Positions 1-6,881 of a DNA stretch of 18,437 nt are shown here, piece after piece. Source of the DNA: DASYSL01 sp036003365. Its GTDB lineage: Bacteria > Eisenbacteria > RBG-16-71-46 > DASYSL01. The notes beneath the pieces were generated by a model. The model searched no databases. It saw nothing but the letters and a program-made list of their open reading frames with translations, and was not told the origin of the DNA. A program made the position numbers and the translations under genes. Location: NCBI GenBank assembly GCA_036003365.1, contig DASYSL010000148.1, positions 1 to 18,437 of the forward strand, written 5' to 3'. The number at the start of each line of letters is the position of its first letter. Within the stretch, counting starts at the first letter, position 1.

Positions 1-360
1 ATCGGCATTCTGGCGGCGATCGCCATTCCGAACTTCATCGCCATGCAGTCGCGGGCCAAGGAAGGCTCGACCAAGGCGAACATGCACACGTTCCAGCTGG
101 CCGCCGAGGACCAGGGTGTGCAGAACGACGGCAAGTACGCGACCGCGGCGACGGTGGCGGGCAACCTGCCGGCGAACTTCAAGAACCCGTTCGATCAGTC
201 AACGGGTTCGGGCGGCGCCTGGGAGGCTCGTACCTCTTCGGCCGGCGCTCCGAACACGCTCGCGGGCATCACGTCCTACTGGACGGATACGCTCTCGTAC
301 AACATCAAGGGCCAGGGCAAGACCGCGGCCCTGACGCTGACCCTCACCTCGGGTCAGTAA
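1..360 (+). CDS. Type IV pilin-like protein, 5' end outside window
   Basis: The frame is open from base 1 and ends in TAA at 358-360. The first visible residues, IGILAAIAIPNF, are the second half of the conserved hydrophobic N-terminal helix of type IV pilins and type II secretion pseudopilins. The prepilin peptidase site (GFTLIE-like) and start codon therefore lie just upstream of the window, roughly 17-25 codons away. After the helix comes 'MQSRAKEGSTKANMHTFQLA', the usual amphipathic continuation, then a small globular domain of about 80 residues. No cysteines are visible, so the C-terminal disulfide loop of classical major pilins is absent; a minor pilin or pseudopilin is equally possible. 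The protein would sit in the inner membrane before assembly into a pilus or pseudopilus. An internal ATG at 43 is not the real start. No neighbouring assembly genes are visible. Confidence 0.88.
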   Translation: MGILAAIAIPNFIAMQSRAKEGSTKANMHTFQLAAEDQGVQNDGKYATAATVAGNLPANFKNPFDQSTGSGGAWEARTSSAGAPNTLAGITSYWTDTLSYNIKGQGKTAALTLTLTSGQ

Positions 361-377
361 AGAGCGTCTTGCAAGCG

Positions 378-415
378 AAGAGGGGCGGTCCTCACGGGCC
401 GCCCCTCTTTCTTTT
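378..415 (+). terminator. Intrinsic terminator after pilin gene
   Basis: The arms 378-391 and 396-409 pair over about 14 bp, with one G-T pair near a four-base loop (TCAC). A T-rich run follows. It lies 18 bases after the pilin stop codon and between convergent genes, so it may also limit read-through from the minus-strand cupredoxin gene, although there is no T-run on that side. Confidence 0.88.
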
Positions 416-432
416 TGTCTTGGGCGTCGAGG

Positions 433-1251
433 TCAGGGCTCGAGGACGATGGACTTGGTCTCGCGCGCGCCCGGCACGGTGAGCCGGACGTAATAGACGC
501 CGGGCGACACGTGCGCGCCGGTGGTCGAGAGCCCGTTCCACACGCCGCTGAAAGCGCCCGCGCCCAAATGCTCGTTCACCGGCACCGCGACGAGACGGCC
601 GCGGGCATCGAGGATCTCGGCGCGCGCCACCCCCGGCTCACGCAAGCCGAAACGGAAGAGCACGCGGCCCGAAGAGGGATTGGGGGCCGGCGCGGCCAGG
701 AAGCCGATACGCGCGGCAGTACCGTCGAGCGGTCGCACCGCCACCGCCTGCTGCACCACGACCACTCCATACATGTAGAAGAAATGTGGCAGGCAGTAGA
801 ACGGATAGGTGCCCTCGTTGGGGAATACCTGCACGTAGCTGGGACTCACCATGTTCAGGTTGTGATTCCAGATGGTCCCGGCATCGGGATCGTCGGGGTC
901 GGTGCCGTTGGTCGTCGTGTGCGATCCCTCGACCCATTGCCACAACACGGCGTCGCCGGGCTGGATGAACGCGGTGTCGGGCCCGTTGGCTCCGTCGCCA
1001 TTGTTGTCGAAGTAGTAGTCGCCGGCGAAGAAGGTGTCGACGGGATCGGCGAGCGGCTTGGCGCTCTGCGTCTCCGGATGCTTGGCAAACCAGGCGTCGA
1101 TCTTGGCCTGCATGTCGGCCGCGCTCATGTTCATGTGATCGTGCGCGGCGGGGGCGGCGCTCGGCGCGGGCGGGTGCGCGAGCGGGACGAGCGCACTGGA
1201 AAGCGCAATCGCGAGAACGAAAAGTCCAAGGTGGCGAAGGGGCGGGCGCAT
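433..1251 (-). CDS. Exported cupredoxin (plastocyanin-like) with FlgD-like C-terminal domain
   Basis: The 272-residue protein starts with a Sec signal peptide (hydrophobic residues about 7-25, then an Ala/Pro-rich stretch). A cupredoxin domain at about residues 70-168 follows, with type 1 copper ligands visible as His111 (EGSH), Cys153, His156 and Met160 in FYCLPHFFYMYG. It should bind one copper and carry electrons outside the cytoplasm. Residues about 187-272 form a FlgD-like Ig domain (APAPNPSSG ... GVWNG ... GVYYVRL), a tail used for surface attachment or sorting in FCB-group bacteria. I chose ATG at 1249-1251 because GAGG lies 9 bases upstream; the in-frame TTG at 1278 overlaps the likely -10 element. 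The Cys-to-Met spacing is seven residues, against eight in plastocyanin. A His/Met-rich segment, HDHMNM, follows the signal peptide. The electron partner is unknown. Confidence 0.85.
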   Translation of the reverse strand: MRPPLRHLGLFVLAIALSSALVPLAHPPAPSAAPAAHDHMNMSAADMQAKIDAWFAKHPETQSAKPLADPVDTFFAGDYYFDNNGDGANGPDTAFIQPGDAVLWQWVEGSHTTTNGTDPDDPDAGTIWNHNLNMVSPSYVQVFPNEGTYPFYCLPHFFYMYGVVVVQQAVAVRPLDGTAARIGFLAAPAPNPSSGRVLFRFGLREPGVARAEILDARGRLVAVPVNEHLGAGAFSGVWNGLSTTGAHVSPGVYYVRLTVPGARETKSIVLEP

Positions 1252-1277
1252 GGTGCGTTTCCTCAGGGTGAGCTTCA

Positions 1278-1307
1278 ATCGTACGGTTTCCGCGCGCGTT
1301 CGGTCCA
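1278..1307 (-). promoter_or_regulatory. Candidate promoter of the cupredoxin gene
   Basis: Read on the minus strand, TGGACC (1302-1307), an 18-base spacer and TACGAT (1278-1283) resemble -35 and -10 boxes. The predicted transcript start is about 20 bases before the ATG and leaves the GAGG ribosome site intact. The -10 fits the TAnnnT pattern seen elsewhere in the window; the -35 is only moderate. Confidence 0.4.
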
Positions 1308-1322
1308 GCCGTCCGGCCCGGC

Positions 1323-1352
1323 TTTACATTCAGGGTGCCAGACCGCTAGCAT
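1323..1352 (+). promoter_or_regulatory. Candidate promoter of tRNA-Ser
   Basis: TTTACA (1323-1328), an 18-base spacer and TAGCAT (1347-1352, preceded by CGC) form a sigma-70-like promoter. The predicted start near 1360 would give a leader of about 70 bases before the tRNA, removed by RNase P. Confidence 0.5.
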
Positions 1353-1429
1353 GCGGGCCGAGTTACGTTCTCCCGGTGGAGCGCGGAAGCCCTCTGCTCC
1401 TCACCCCAGGAAAACGAAATCCATTTTGC

Positions 1430-1522
1430 GGAGAGGTGGCCGAGCTGGCTGAAGGCAGCCGCCTGCTAAGCGGTTGACTGGGTAAAACCGGTCCGGAGGT
1501 TCGAATCCTCTCCTCTCCGCCA
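1430..1522 (+). tRNA. tRNA-Ser (anticodon GCU)
   Basis: The acceptor arms 1430-1436 (GGAGAGG) and 1512-1518 (CCTCTCC) pair perfectly, followed by discriminator G1519 and an encoded CCA at 1520-1522. The D-arm region reads GGCCGAGCTGGCTGAAGGC, and the T-arm contains GGTTCGAATCC. A long variable arm (around TTGACTGGGTAAAACCGGTCC) marks a class II tRNA. The anticodon loop CTGCTAA places GCT at 1465-1467, reading AGC and AGU serine codons. The total length of 93 bases fits tRNA-Ser. Confidence 0.97.
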
Positions 1523-1547
1523 CTTCACTCGCCTTCTCGGCGCGGGA

Positions 1548-1576
1548 TTGGCGAATTCGTCCCACCGTGATACGTT
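1548..1576 (+). promoter_or_regulatory. Candidate promoter of tRNA-Arg
   Basis: TTGGCG (1548-1553), a 17-base spacer and TACGTT (1571-1576) form a well-spaced sigma-70-like promoter. The predicted start near 1583 is about 14 bases before the tRNA, so this tRNA is probably transcribed separately from tRNA-Ser. Confidence 0.55.
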
Positions 1577-1596
1577 GCCCGCCGAAGTTATCGGGT

Positions 1597-1673
<77 letters not shown>

Positions 1674-1708
1674 GCCCACCGCACCTCTCCCGAACGAAAG
1701 ACGATGAC

Positions 1709-2563
1709 CTAATGGTCGCGAGCCATCGGCTGCGCGGGTGTTGCGCGCGTGCGCGGCGGTAACGCCAAGCTTTGCCCGGGAAGCAACAACGTGAGCTGCG
1801 GGCCCAGTAGATGTTCCAGCTCCTCGAAATCGCGCGGACGCTTGCGCTCCGAGAAAACGAAGTAGCCGTACGCGCCGAAATGCATCGGGACGAGGCGTGA
1901 CGCTCCGGTGGCGCGAAACGCGCGCACGGCGTCCAGGCCGTGCAGGTGGCCGTTCAGGTTGAGGAGCGCGATGTCGGGGTGAAAGGCTCTGGCCACCGAG
2001 TCGATCCCGCCGAAGTATTCCGTGTCGCCCGCGTAATAGAGCGTTCCGCCCGGTGTCTCGATGACGTAGCCGAGCGCCCGCCCGTCGTCCGACGCCGCGT
2101 TCGAGCGGCGCCCGCCGGCGTGCCGCGCCGTCACCGCGATGACGCGTCCGCCGGGAAAGGGAACGACATCGCCCGGGCGCAGCGTGCGCACGGCCTGCGG
2201 CAATTCTCCCAAGTAGGGGGCGGAGGCCTCTGGGCACAGGATCAGGCACTCAGCGGGAAATGTGCTCAGGGTTTCTTTGTCGAGATGATCCGGATGGGCG
2301 TGCGAAACGAGGACGAGCCGCGCCCCTCGGTAGGACCTCGGCGGTGGCGCCGGGATATGGCGGCGTTCGATCGTGAAGCCCTTTTGGAAGACGGGATCGG
2401 TCACGATCCCGAATCCGCCTACGTCCAGATAACAGCACGCGTGTCCCCAGAAGGTGAGCGCGTCCCGCGGCGGCGCGGGGAAGAGCGTGGCATCCGTCCT
2501 GGCGAGACCGGCAGCGGCGGAGGAAGTCCAGGCGAGCGCTGCCACCCAGGCGAGCATCCACAT
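1709..2563 (-). CDS. Exported metallo-beta-lactamase-fold hydrolase (UlaG/NAPE-PLD-like)
   Basis: The 284-residue protein begins with a short hydrophobic signal (MWMLAWVAALAWTSSAAAG) and continues into a metallo-beta-lactamase fold. The metal motif is SHAHPDH (His88, His90, Asp92, His93), with His148, Asp180 (YYAGDTEYFG) and His228 (VPMHFGAYGY) as further expected ligands for two zinc ions. The 'FWGHACCYLD...IVTDPVF' opening and the late 'NLNGH' segment fit the UlaG/NAPE-PLD-like branch, whose members cleave phosphoester or lactone bonds; the substrate here cannot be told. ATG at 2561-2563 was chosen because the signal peptide starts there. A second ATG follows two codons later (2555-2557), and the frame stays open upstream into the divergent gene without a plausible start. 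The stop is TAG at 1709-1711. It is divergent from the sugar dehydrogenase gene, with which it may share control. Confidence 0.86.
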   Translation of the reverse strand: MWMLAWVAALAWTSSAAAGLARTDATLFPAPPRDALTFWGHACCYLDVGGFGIVTDPVFQKGFTIERRHIPAPPPRSYRGARLVLVSHAHPDHLDKETLSTFPAECLILCPEASAPYLGELPQAVRTLRPGDVVPFPGGRVIAVTARHAGGRRSNAASDDGRALGYVIETPGGTLYYAGDTEYFGGIDSVARAFHPDIALLNLNGHLHGLDAVRAFRATGASRLVPMHFGAYGYFVFSERKRPRDFEELEHLLGPQLTLLLPGQSLALPPRTRATPAQPMARDH

Positions 2564-2585
2564 GACGCAAGCTTTCACCGGCGCG

Positions 2586-2614
2586 ATTCTAACGTGAGCC
2601 AGCGGCAGCGCCCA
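2586..2614 (-). promoter_or_regulatory. Candidate promoter of the MBL-fold hydrolase
   Basis: On the minus strand TAGAAT (2586-2591) is a good -10 box. A weak -35, TGGGCG (2609-2614), stands 17 bases upstream. The transcript would start about 15-18 bases before the ATG. Confidence 0.38.
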
Positions 2615-2619
2615 GGGGG

Positions 2620-2650
2620 TTGCCAATCGAGACGTCGGACGCGGTACACT
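2620..2650 (+). promoter_or_regulatory. Candidate promoter of the sugar dehydrogenase
   Basis: TTGCCA (2620-2625), a 19-base spacer and TACACT (2645-2650) resemble a sigma-70-type promoter with a slightly long spacer. It faces away from the hydrolase promoter within the 145-base divergent region. Confidence 0.38.
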
Positions 2651-2708
2651 GAAGCGCCCGATTGTTTCTTCTCGCGAGTTTTCACGGTCGCTAAACGCCC
2701 GAGCCTCC

Positions 2709-4178
2709 ATGCCCCGCACCTTGCGCACCGTTGTTTGTGTTCTCGTCTGTCTCGTCCTCTCGCACGCGTGCGCCCGGGCGTCCATCAAGTCCCTTCGTGT
2801 CGCGGTCGGGCTTAGCTTTCCCGATTTCGTGACCGCGCCCCCCGGTGATCCGCGGCTGTTCGTCGTCGAGCGCCGCGGCGACATCAAGATCGTGCTCGAT
2901 GGCCTGACCCTCCCGACGCCCTTCATGGACATCGATTCCCTGGTGATGGACTTGAGCCAATCGCCCGAAACCGGAATGACCGGCCTCGCCTTTCATCCCG
3001 ACTTCCCCGATTCGCCCTACGTGTTCATCTACTACGTCGACAATGCGAACGAGAGCATCGTCGCTCGTTATCAGATCTCGGCCAACAATCCCAACGTGGT
3101 CGATTACTCGTCGGCTCAGATCTACTTGCAATATCCGCATCCCTATCTCATGCACTACGGTGGACACGTCGAGTTCGGGCCTGATCGTTATCTCTATGTC
3201 TCGATCGGCGACGGGGGGCACCAGGGCGATCCGGACGGGTGGGCGCAGAACCTCAATATGCTCATCGGCAAGATCCTGCGCATCGACGTCCTTCATCCTC
3301 CGCCGTACACGATCCCGCCGGACAATCCTTTCGTGCACGTGTGGGACACGCAGCCGGAAATCTGGCAGTACGGTCTGCGCAATCCCTATCGCTTCAGCTT
3401 CGACAAGGCAAATGGCGATCTGTGGATCGGCGACGTGGGGCAGGACAAGTTCGAGGAGGTCGATCACACGCGGGCGCCGGTTCCGGGAGGCCTCAATTAC
3501 GGCTGGGCGATCATGGAAGCGGACTCCTGTCACGACCCACCCGTAAACTGTGACACCACCGGCCTCACCATGCCCGTGTTCTGGTACGAACATCTCTATG
3601 GTTGCGCGGTGGTCGGCGGCTACGTCTACCGGGGGCAGAACATTCCGGCGCTCCAAGGCACCTATTTCTGCGCTGACTACTGCTACGCCAACATCTGGTC
3701 GATCGCCCCCGACGGGTCGGTCGCGAACCGGACGGCCGACCTCCATGCCGCCCTGAATGGCGGCGTCATCGGCATCGTCTCGGGCTTCGGCGTCGACGGC
3801 TTTGGCGAGATGTACATCGTGGACTACGGGACCGGGGCGACGGGTGAGATCTACAAGATCGTCGACCCGACCTTTGTCGCCGCCGAGCCCGCGCCGCACC
3901 CGGCGGTTGCGTTCCGCGGTCCGGCGCCCAACCCGGCGCGGGGATCGGCGCGCTTCGCGATCGAGCTCGGACGCGCCGGCCACTTCGACCTCACCGTGGT
4001 CGACGTCACCGGACGCGAGGTGGCTCGCCTCGCCTCGGGCGCGCGCGTCGCCGGCTCGTACGCCTTCGTGTGGGACGGCCGCGACCAGGCCGGACGGCGC
4101 GCGGCCGCGGGCACGTACCTCCTGCGCGCTTCCCTCGATGGGCGCGTCACCACGCGGAGCGTGGTATACATCCCCTGA
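2709..4178 (+). CDS. Exported PQQ-type sugar (glucose/sorbosone) dehydrogenase with FlgD-like C-terminal domain
   Basis: The 489-residue protein has a Sec signal (about 1-24) and a six-bladed beta-propeller of the glucose/sorbosone dehydrogenase family (about 28-388). Signature segments are FVVERRGDIK, GMTGLAFHPDFP, HYGGHVEFGPDRYLYVSIGDGG (His149 aligns with the catalytic base of soluble glucose dehydrogenase) and YGLRNPYRFSFD. Such enzymes oxidise sugars or sugar alcohols in the periplasm or outside the cell using PQQ and pass electrons to an acceptor; some members (Hedgehog-interacting-like) lack activity. Residues about 404-489 are a FlgD-like Ig domain (GPAPNPARGSARF ... GREVARL ... FVWDGRD ... 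GTYLLRA), a probable sorting or anchoring tail. No clear Shine-Dalgarno precedes the ATG. Six cysteines (273-325) could form disulfides. No PQQ synthesis genes are in the window, so PQQ use is inferred from the family. Confidence 0.9.
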   Translation: MPRTLRTVVCVLVCLVLSHACARASIKSLRVAVGLSFPDFVTAPPGDPRLFVVERRGDIKIVLDGLTLPTPFMDIDSLVMDLSQSPETGMTGLAFHPDFPDSPYVFIYYVDNANESIVARYQISANNPNVVDYSSAQIYLQYPHPYLMHYGGHVEFGPDRYLYVSIGDGGHQGDPDGWAQNLNMLIGKILRIDVLHPPPYTIPPDNPFVHVWDTQPEIWQYGLRNPYRFSFDKANGDLWIGDVGQDKFEEVDHTRAPVPGGLNYGWAIMEADSCHDPPVNCDTTGLTMPVFWYEHLYGCAVVGGYVYRGQNIPALQGTYFCADYCYANIWSIAPDGSVANRTADLHAALNGGVIGIVSGFGVDGFGEMYIVDYGTGATGEIYKIVDPTFVAAEPAPHPAVAFRGPAPNPARGSARFAIELGRAGHFDLTVVDVTGREVARLASGARVAGSYAFVWDGRDQAGRRAAAGTYLLRASLDGRVTTRSVVYIP

Positions 4179-4220
4179 CGTCACCCGCGGGGGATCCTGC
4201 ATGACAGCGGCTTCATCTTG

Positions 4221-4742
4221 ATGCGCTCGCCACGCGCGGCTGTGCTGGTCGCCGCCTGCGCGCTCGCGCTCGCACTCGGCGCCTGCGCGCGCCACGAGAG
4301 AGAACAAGCGGCGGCGCCTCCGCCCGATTCGCTTCCGCCGCCGGCCATGAGCGATCGCGCCGAGCGCGACTCGGCGCGCGTCGCCGAGATCTTCCTCGCC
4401 TATTTCCGCTTCATGGCGCGCCACGACACCGCCTCGGTGCGCCGGCTCTTCTACCCCGAGAGCATCCTGGTGGGCACGCCCGACGGCGGCTACGAAGTGG
4501 AAGGGCAGGGGAGTGCCGTCCTCCGTCACATCGCCGATCCCAAGACCAAGGAAGTCCCGGTGCGCCGCATCATCTACTTGCGCCGCGTGAGCCAGGACCT
4601 GCTCGAGCAGACGTACCGCGAAGTCTGGGCGGTGCGCTTCGTTCCCGAGCGCGCCGACTCGACACCCGTCGACATGAAGTTCCACGCCATCGAACCCTTG
4701 GGCAAGGACACGCGCTGGCTGGGCTCGTTCCCGCCAGGGTAG
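4221..4742 (+). CDS. Putative lipoprotein, SnoaL/NTF2-like fold possible
   Basis: The 173-residue protein has a clear lipoprotein signal, with Arg residues, a hydrophobic core and lipobox LGAC (Cys22), so it should be lipid-anchored in the envelope. A Pro/Ala linker (about 29-45) leads to a domain of about 125 residues. That domain begins with a helix (ERDSARVAEIFLAYFRFMARHD) and continues 'SVRRLFYPESILVGTPDGGYEVEGQGS', resembling SnoaL/NTF2-like small alpha+beta domains. No catalytic residues can be named. ATG at 4221 was chosen over the adjacent TTG at 4218. No strong ribosome site precedes it; a GGGGG run at about 4190 is too far away. It follows the sugar dehydrogenase by 42 bases and could be cotranscribed with it. 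The function is unknown. Confidence 0.75.
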   Translation: MRSPRAAVLVAACALALALGACARHEREQAAAPPPDSLPPPAMSDRAERDSARVAEIFLAYFRFMARHDTASVRRLFYPESILVGTPDGGYEVEGQGSAVLRHIADPKTKEVPVRRIIYLRRVSQDLLEQTYREVWAVRFVPERADSTPVDMKFHAIEPLGKDTRWLGSFPPG

Positions 4743-4745
4743 ACT
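4740..4745 (+). promoter_or_regulatory. Candidate -10 box for a leaderless M20 dipeptidase transcript
   Basis: TAGACT ends seven bases before the ATG at 4753, so the transcript would start at or next to the start codon. No Shine-Dalgarno lies between the box and the ATG, and no clear -35 is seen. The box overlaps the stop codon of the lipoprotein gene (4740-4742). Confidence 0.4.
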
Positions 4746-4752
4746 GCGCCCC

Positions 4753-6135
4753 ATGACCTCATCCCGCTTCGATCGCCAGGCGCTGGCGCGCGAGATCGAG
4801 AGCCGCCGCGCCGAGTTCGTTTCCGTTCTCTCGTCTCTGGTCAACAGTCCTTCGGTGTCCATGCAGCCGGCGCATCGCGCCGATTGCCGGCGCACCGCAG
4901 AGATCGCCGCCAAGCTGGTCGAGGAGCGCGGCGGCACGGCGCGCCTGGTCGAGACCGACGGCAACCCGGTGGTCGTGGGCGAGCTGGCCGGGCCCGAAGG
5001 CGCGCCCGTGGTGACCATCTACAACCATCTCGACGTGCAGCCGGCGGCCAGGGGCGAGGACGGCTGGACACGCGATCCCTTCGTCTTCGCCGAGGAGAAC
5101 GGCCGCTTCTATGGCCGCGGCGCCACCGACGACAAGGGCCCCGCGGCGACGGCGCTGCTCGGCGCTTCGCTGGCGCGCGAGCATGGCGTGCCGTTGACCG
5201 TGCGCTTCCTGTGGGAGCTGGAAGAGGAGATCGGGAGCGCGCACTTCGAATCGTTCTTGCAGCGCGAGAAGGAAAGGCTCGCGACCGAATGCGTCGTGGT
5301 CTCGGACACGATGTGGATCGCGCCCGGCAAGCCGGCGATTCCGTACGGGCTGCGCGGCCTTGCCACCGCCCTGCTCATCTTGGAGACGGCCGACAAGGAC
5401 GCGCACTCGGGCGTAACCGGCGGCGTGGCGCGGAACCCGGTGGCCGAGATCTGCGAGGTGATCGCGGGCTGTCTCGACGCGCGCACGGGAGCCGTGAAGA
5501 TCGAAGGCTTCGATCGCACGTGGTCTCCGCCCAGCACCGAAGAGCTGCAAGGCTTTCTCGACTCGGGCTTCGACGTCGAGACCTTCCGCCGCTCGCAGGC
5601 GCTGCGCTCGATGCGCGCCACCGACGCCGCCGAGGTCACGAGCCGTATCTGGGCCCGTCCCACGATGGAGGTGCACGGCATCCGCGGCGGCTACCAGGGT
5701 GACGGTGTGAAGACCATCGTGCCGCCGCGCGCCGAGGCCAAGGTGTCGTTCCGTCTCGTGCCGCCGCAGGAGCCCGAACCGGTGATCGAGCTGTTGCGCG
5801 CGCACGTGCGCAAGCTCAACCCCGACGTGCAGGTGATCGGAGATCATGGCATCCGCGCGTATCTAGGCCAGCGCGAAGGGCCGCTCGGGCAGGCGGCGTC
5901 CGACGCGTTCGAGTTTGCCTTCGGCGCGCGGCCCGCGTTCATCCGCGAGGGTGGATCGATCGGCGCCGTACTGCTCATGGATCAGTACCTGAAAGCGCCC
6001 ATCACCTTTCTCGGCATGAGCCTGCCCGAGCACGGCTATCATGGGCCGGACGAATACTTCGATTGGGGGCAGGCCGCGGGCGGCATGGCGACGTTCGCCC
6101 ACTTCCTCGACCGCGTGGCGTCCTGGAAGCACTGA
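4753..6135 (+). CDS. M20-family zinc dipeptidase
   Basis: This 460-residue protein is a complete M20 metallopeptidase of the dipeptidase/carnosinase-like group, which hydrolyses short peptides in the cytoplasm with two zinc ions. The expected residues are all in place: His92 and catalytic-support Asp94 in YNHLDVQP, bridging Asp126 in GRGATDDKG, Glu158/Glu159 in LWELEEEIGS, Asp185 in VVVSD, and His430 in HGYHGPDE. The lid or dimerisation domain occupies about residues 195-370, including the DAHSGVTGG segment. There is no signal peptide. Its length is normal for the family (about 450-470). The ATG at 4753 gives the usual N-terminal helix and lies 10 bases after the lipoprotein gene. No ribosome site is visible, and a -10-like TAGACT ends seven bases upstream, suggesting a leaderless transcript. 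Confidence 0.93.
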   Translation: MTSSRFDRQALAREIESRRAEFVSVLSSLVNSPSVSMQPAHRADCRRTAEIAAKLVEERGGTARLVETDGNPVVVGELAGPEGAPVVTIYNHLDVQPAARGEDGWTRDPFVFAEENGRFYGRGATDDKGPAATALLGASLAREHGVPLTVRFLWELEEEIGSAHFESFLQREKERLATECVVVSDTMWIAPGKPAIPYGLRGLATALLILETADKDAHSGVTGGVARNPVAEICEVIAGCLDARTGAVKIEGFDRTWSPPSTEELQGFLDSGFDVETFRRSQALRSMRATDAAEVTSRIWARPTMEVHGIRGGYQGDGVKTIVPPRAEAKVSFRLVPPQEPEPVIELLRAHVRKLNPDVQVIGDHGIRAYLGQREGPLGQAASDAFEFAFGARPAFIREGGSIGAVLLMDQYLKAPITFLGMSLPEHGYHGPDEYFDWGQAAGGMATFAHFLDRVASWKH

Positions 6136-6144
6136 CCCGCCGTC

Positions 6145-6153
6145 TGCTAGCTT
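6145..6153 (+). promoter_or_regulatory. Candidate extended -10 (TGCTAGCTT)
   Basis: TGC plus TAGCTT (6148-6153) lies 29 bases before the ATG of the exported protein gene and leaves room for its AGGAG ribosome site. No convincing -35 is seen, consistent with an extended -10 promoter. The same TGCTAnnnT form precedes several other genes here. Confidence 0.42.
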
Positions 6154-6182
6154 GGTGACGTTCCCCGCCGACAGGAGTGGCC

Positions 6183-6881
6183 ATGCGCTATGTCTTGGGA
6201 TTCCTGGCGCTCGCCCTGATCGCGACTGACGCGGTCGCGGCCAGCAAGCCGACCGCCGCGTACGTCCATCCGCAGTTCGCGCAGTTCCAGATCAAGACGA
6301 TCGCGCTCCTGCCCACGGTCATCCTGCCGAGCGTGAGCGGCGCCGACCAAACCATGGGCCAGGCGCTGGAGCGAAACCTGGCGCCGCTCGGCTATCGCTG
6401 GGTGAGTGCGTCGGCCTTGCGCGCGGCTCTGGTCGCGGCCAAGCAGCCGGGGGTGATCGACGCCGTGAACGAGCGGGCGCGCAAAGCGGCGCCGGCCGAC
6501 ACTGCGGCGCTCCAGACTGTGGGCCAGACGGGCATCGCCGACGCCGTTCTGGTCTCTGTGGTGAGCACGTGGGAGCGCGAGACCATCGACGTCACGATCA
6601 GCGGCCAGTCGATGACGCAGATCGCCATGACGGGCTATCTCTACTCGACGCGCACGGGCGAGCTCTTGTGGTCGCGCAAGTTCCAGGTGAAGGGCGAGGG
6701 CCCGTACAACAACGCCGATGGCTCTACGGTGGTGGGGCTCAAGGCGGGCGGCCTCAACAACTCCGACCCGCGCACCTCGACGTCGCTCGACCCACCGACC
6801 TACGAAGAGATCGCCGCCAAGCTCGCCGACCAGGTGCGCACGGCACTCCCGGCGCCGCCTGCCAAGCCGGCCACTCCTTGA
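6183..6881 (+). CDS. Exported protein of unknown function, CsgG/GNA1162-like
   Basis: The 232-residue protein has a signal peptide (MRYVLGFLALALIATDAVAA, probable cleavage near residues 19-20). The mature part starts a strand with KTIALLPTVILP, followed by a helix (MGQALERNLAPLGYRWVS), a helical middle and a beta-rich end with TGYLYSTRTGELLWSRKFQVKGEG. This order resembles periplasmic CsgG/GNA1162/LpoB-type alpha-beta domains, which bind partners at the outer membrane, but the match is by style only. ATG at 6183 was chosen because AGGAG ends five bases upstream; an in-frame GTG at 6177 overlaps that site. No lipobox cysteine is present. A candidate promoter stands at 6145-6153, and tadA follows with a TTGA overlap. 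Confidence 0.72.
   Translation: MRYVLGFLALALIATDAVAASKPTAAYVHPQFAQFQIKTIALLPTVILPSVSGADQTMGQALERNLAPLGYRWVSASALRAALVAAKQPGVIDAVNERARKAAPADTAALQTVGQTGIADAVLVSVVSTWERETIDVTISGQSMTQIAMTGYLYSTRTGELLWSRKFQVKGEGPYNNADGSTVVGLKAGGLNNSDPRTSTSLDPPTYEEIAAKLADQVRTALPAPPAKPATP

Noticed and set aside
2691..5018. A 775-codon open frame on the minus strand
   Set aside because: It runs antisense to the sugar dehydrogenase, lipoprotein and dipeptidase genes, all of which have clear family motifs. The translation is low-complexity and rich in Arg, Asp, His and Val, typical of a shadow frame in GC-rich DNA.
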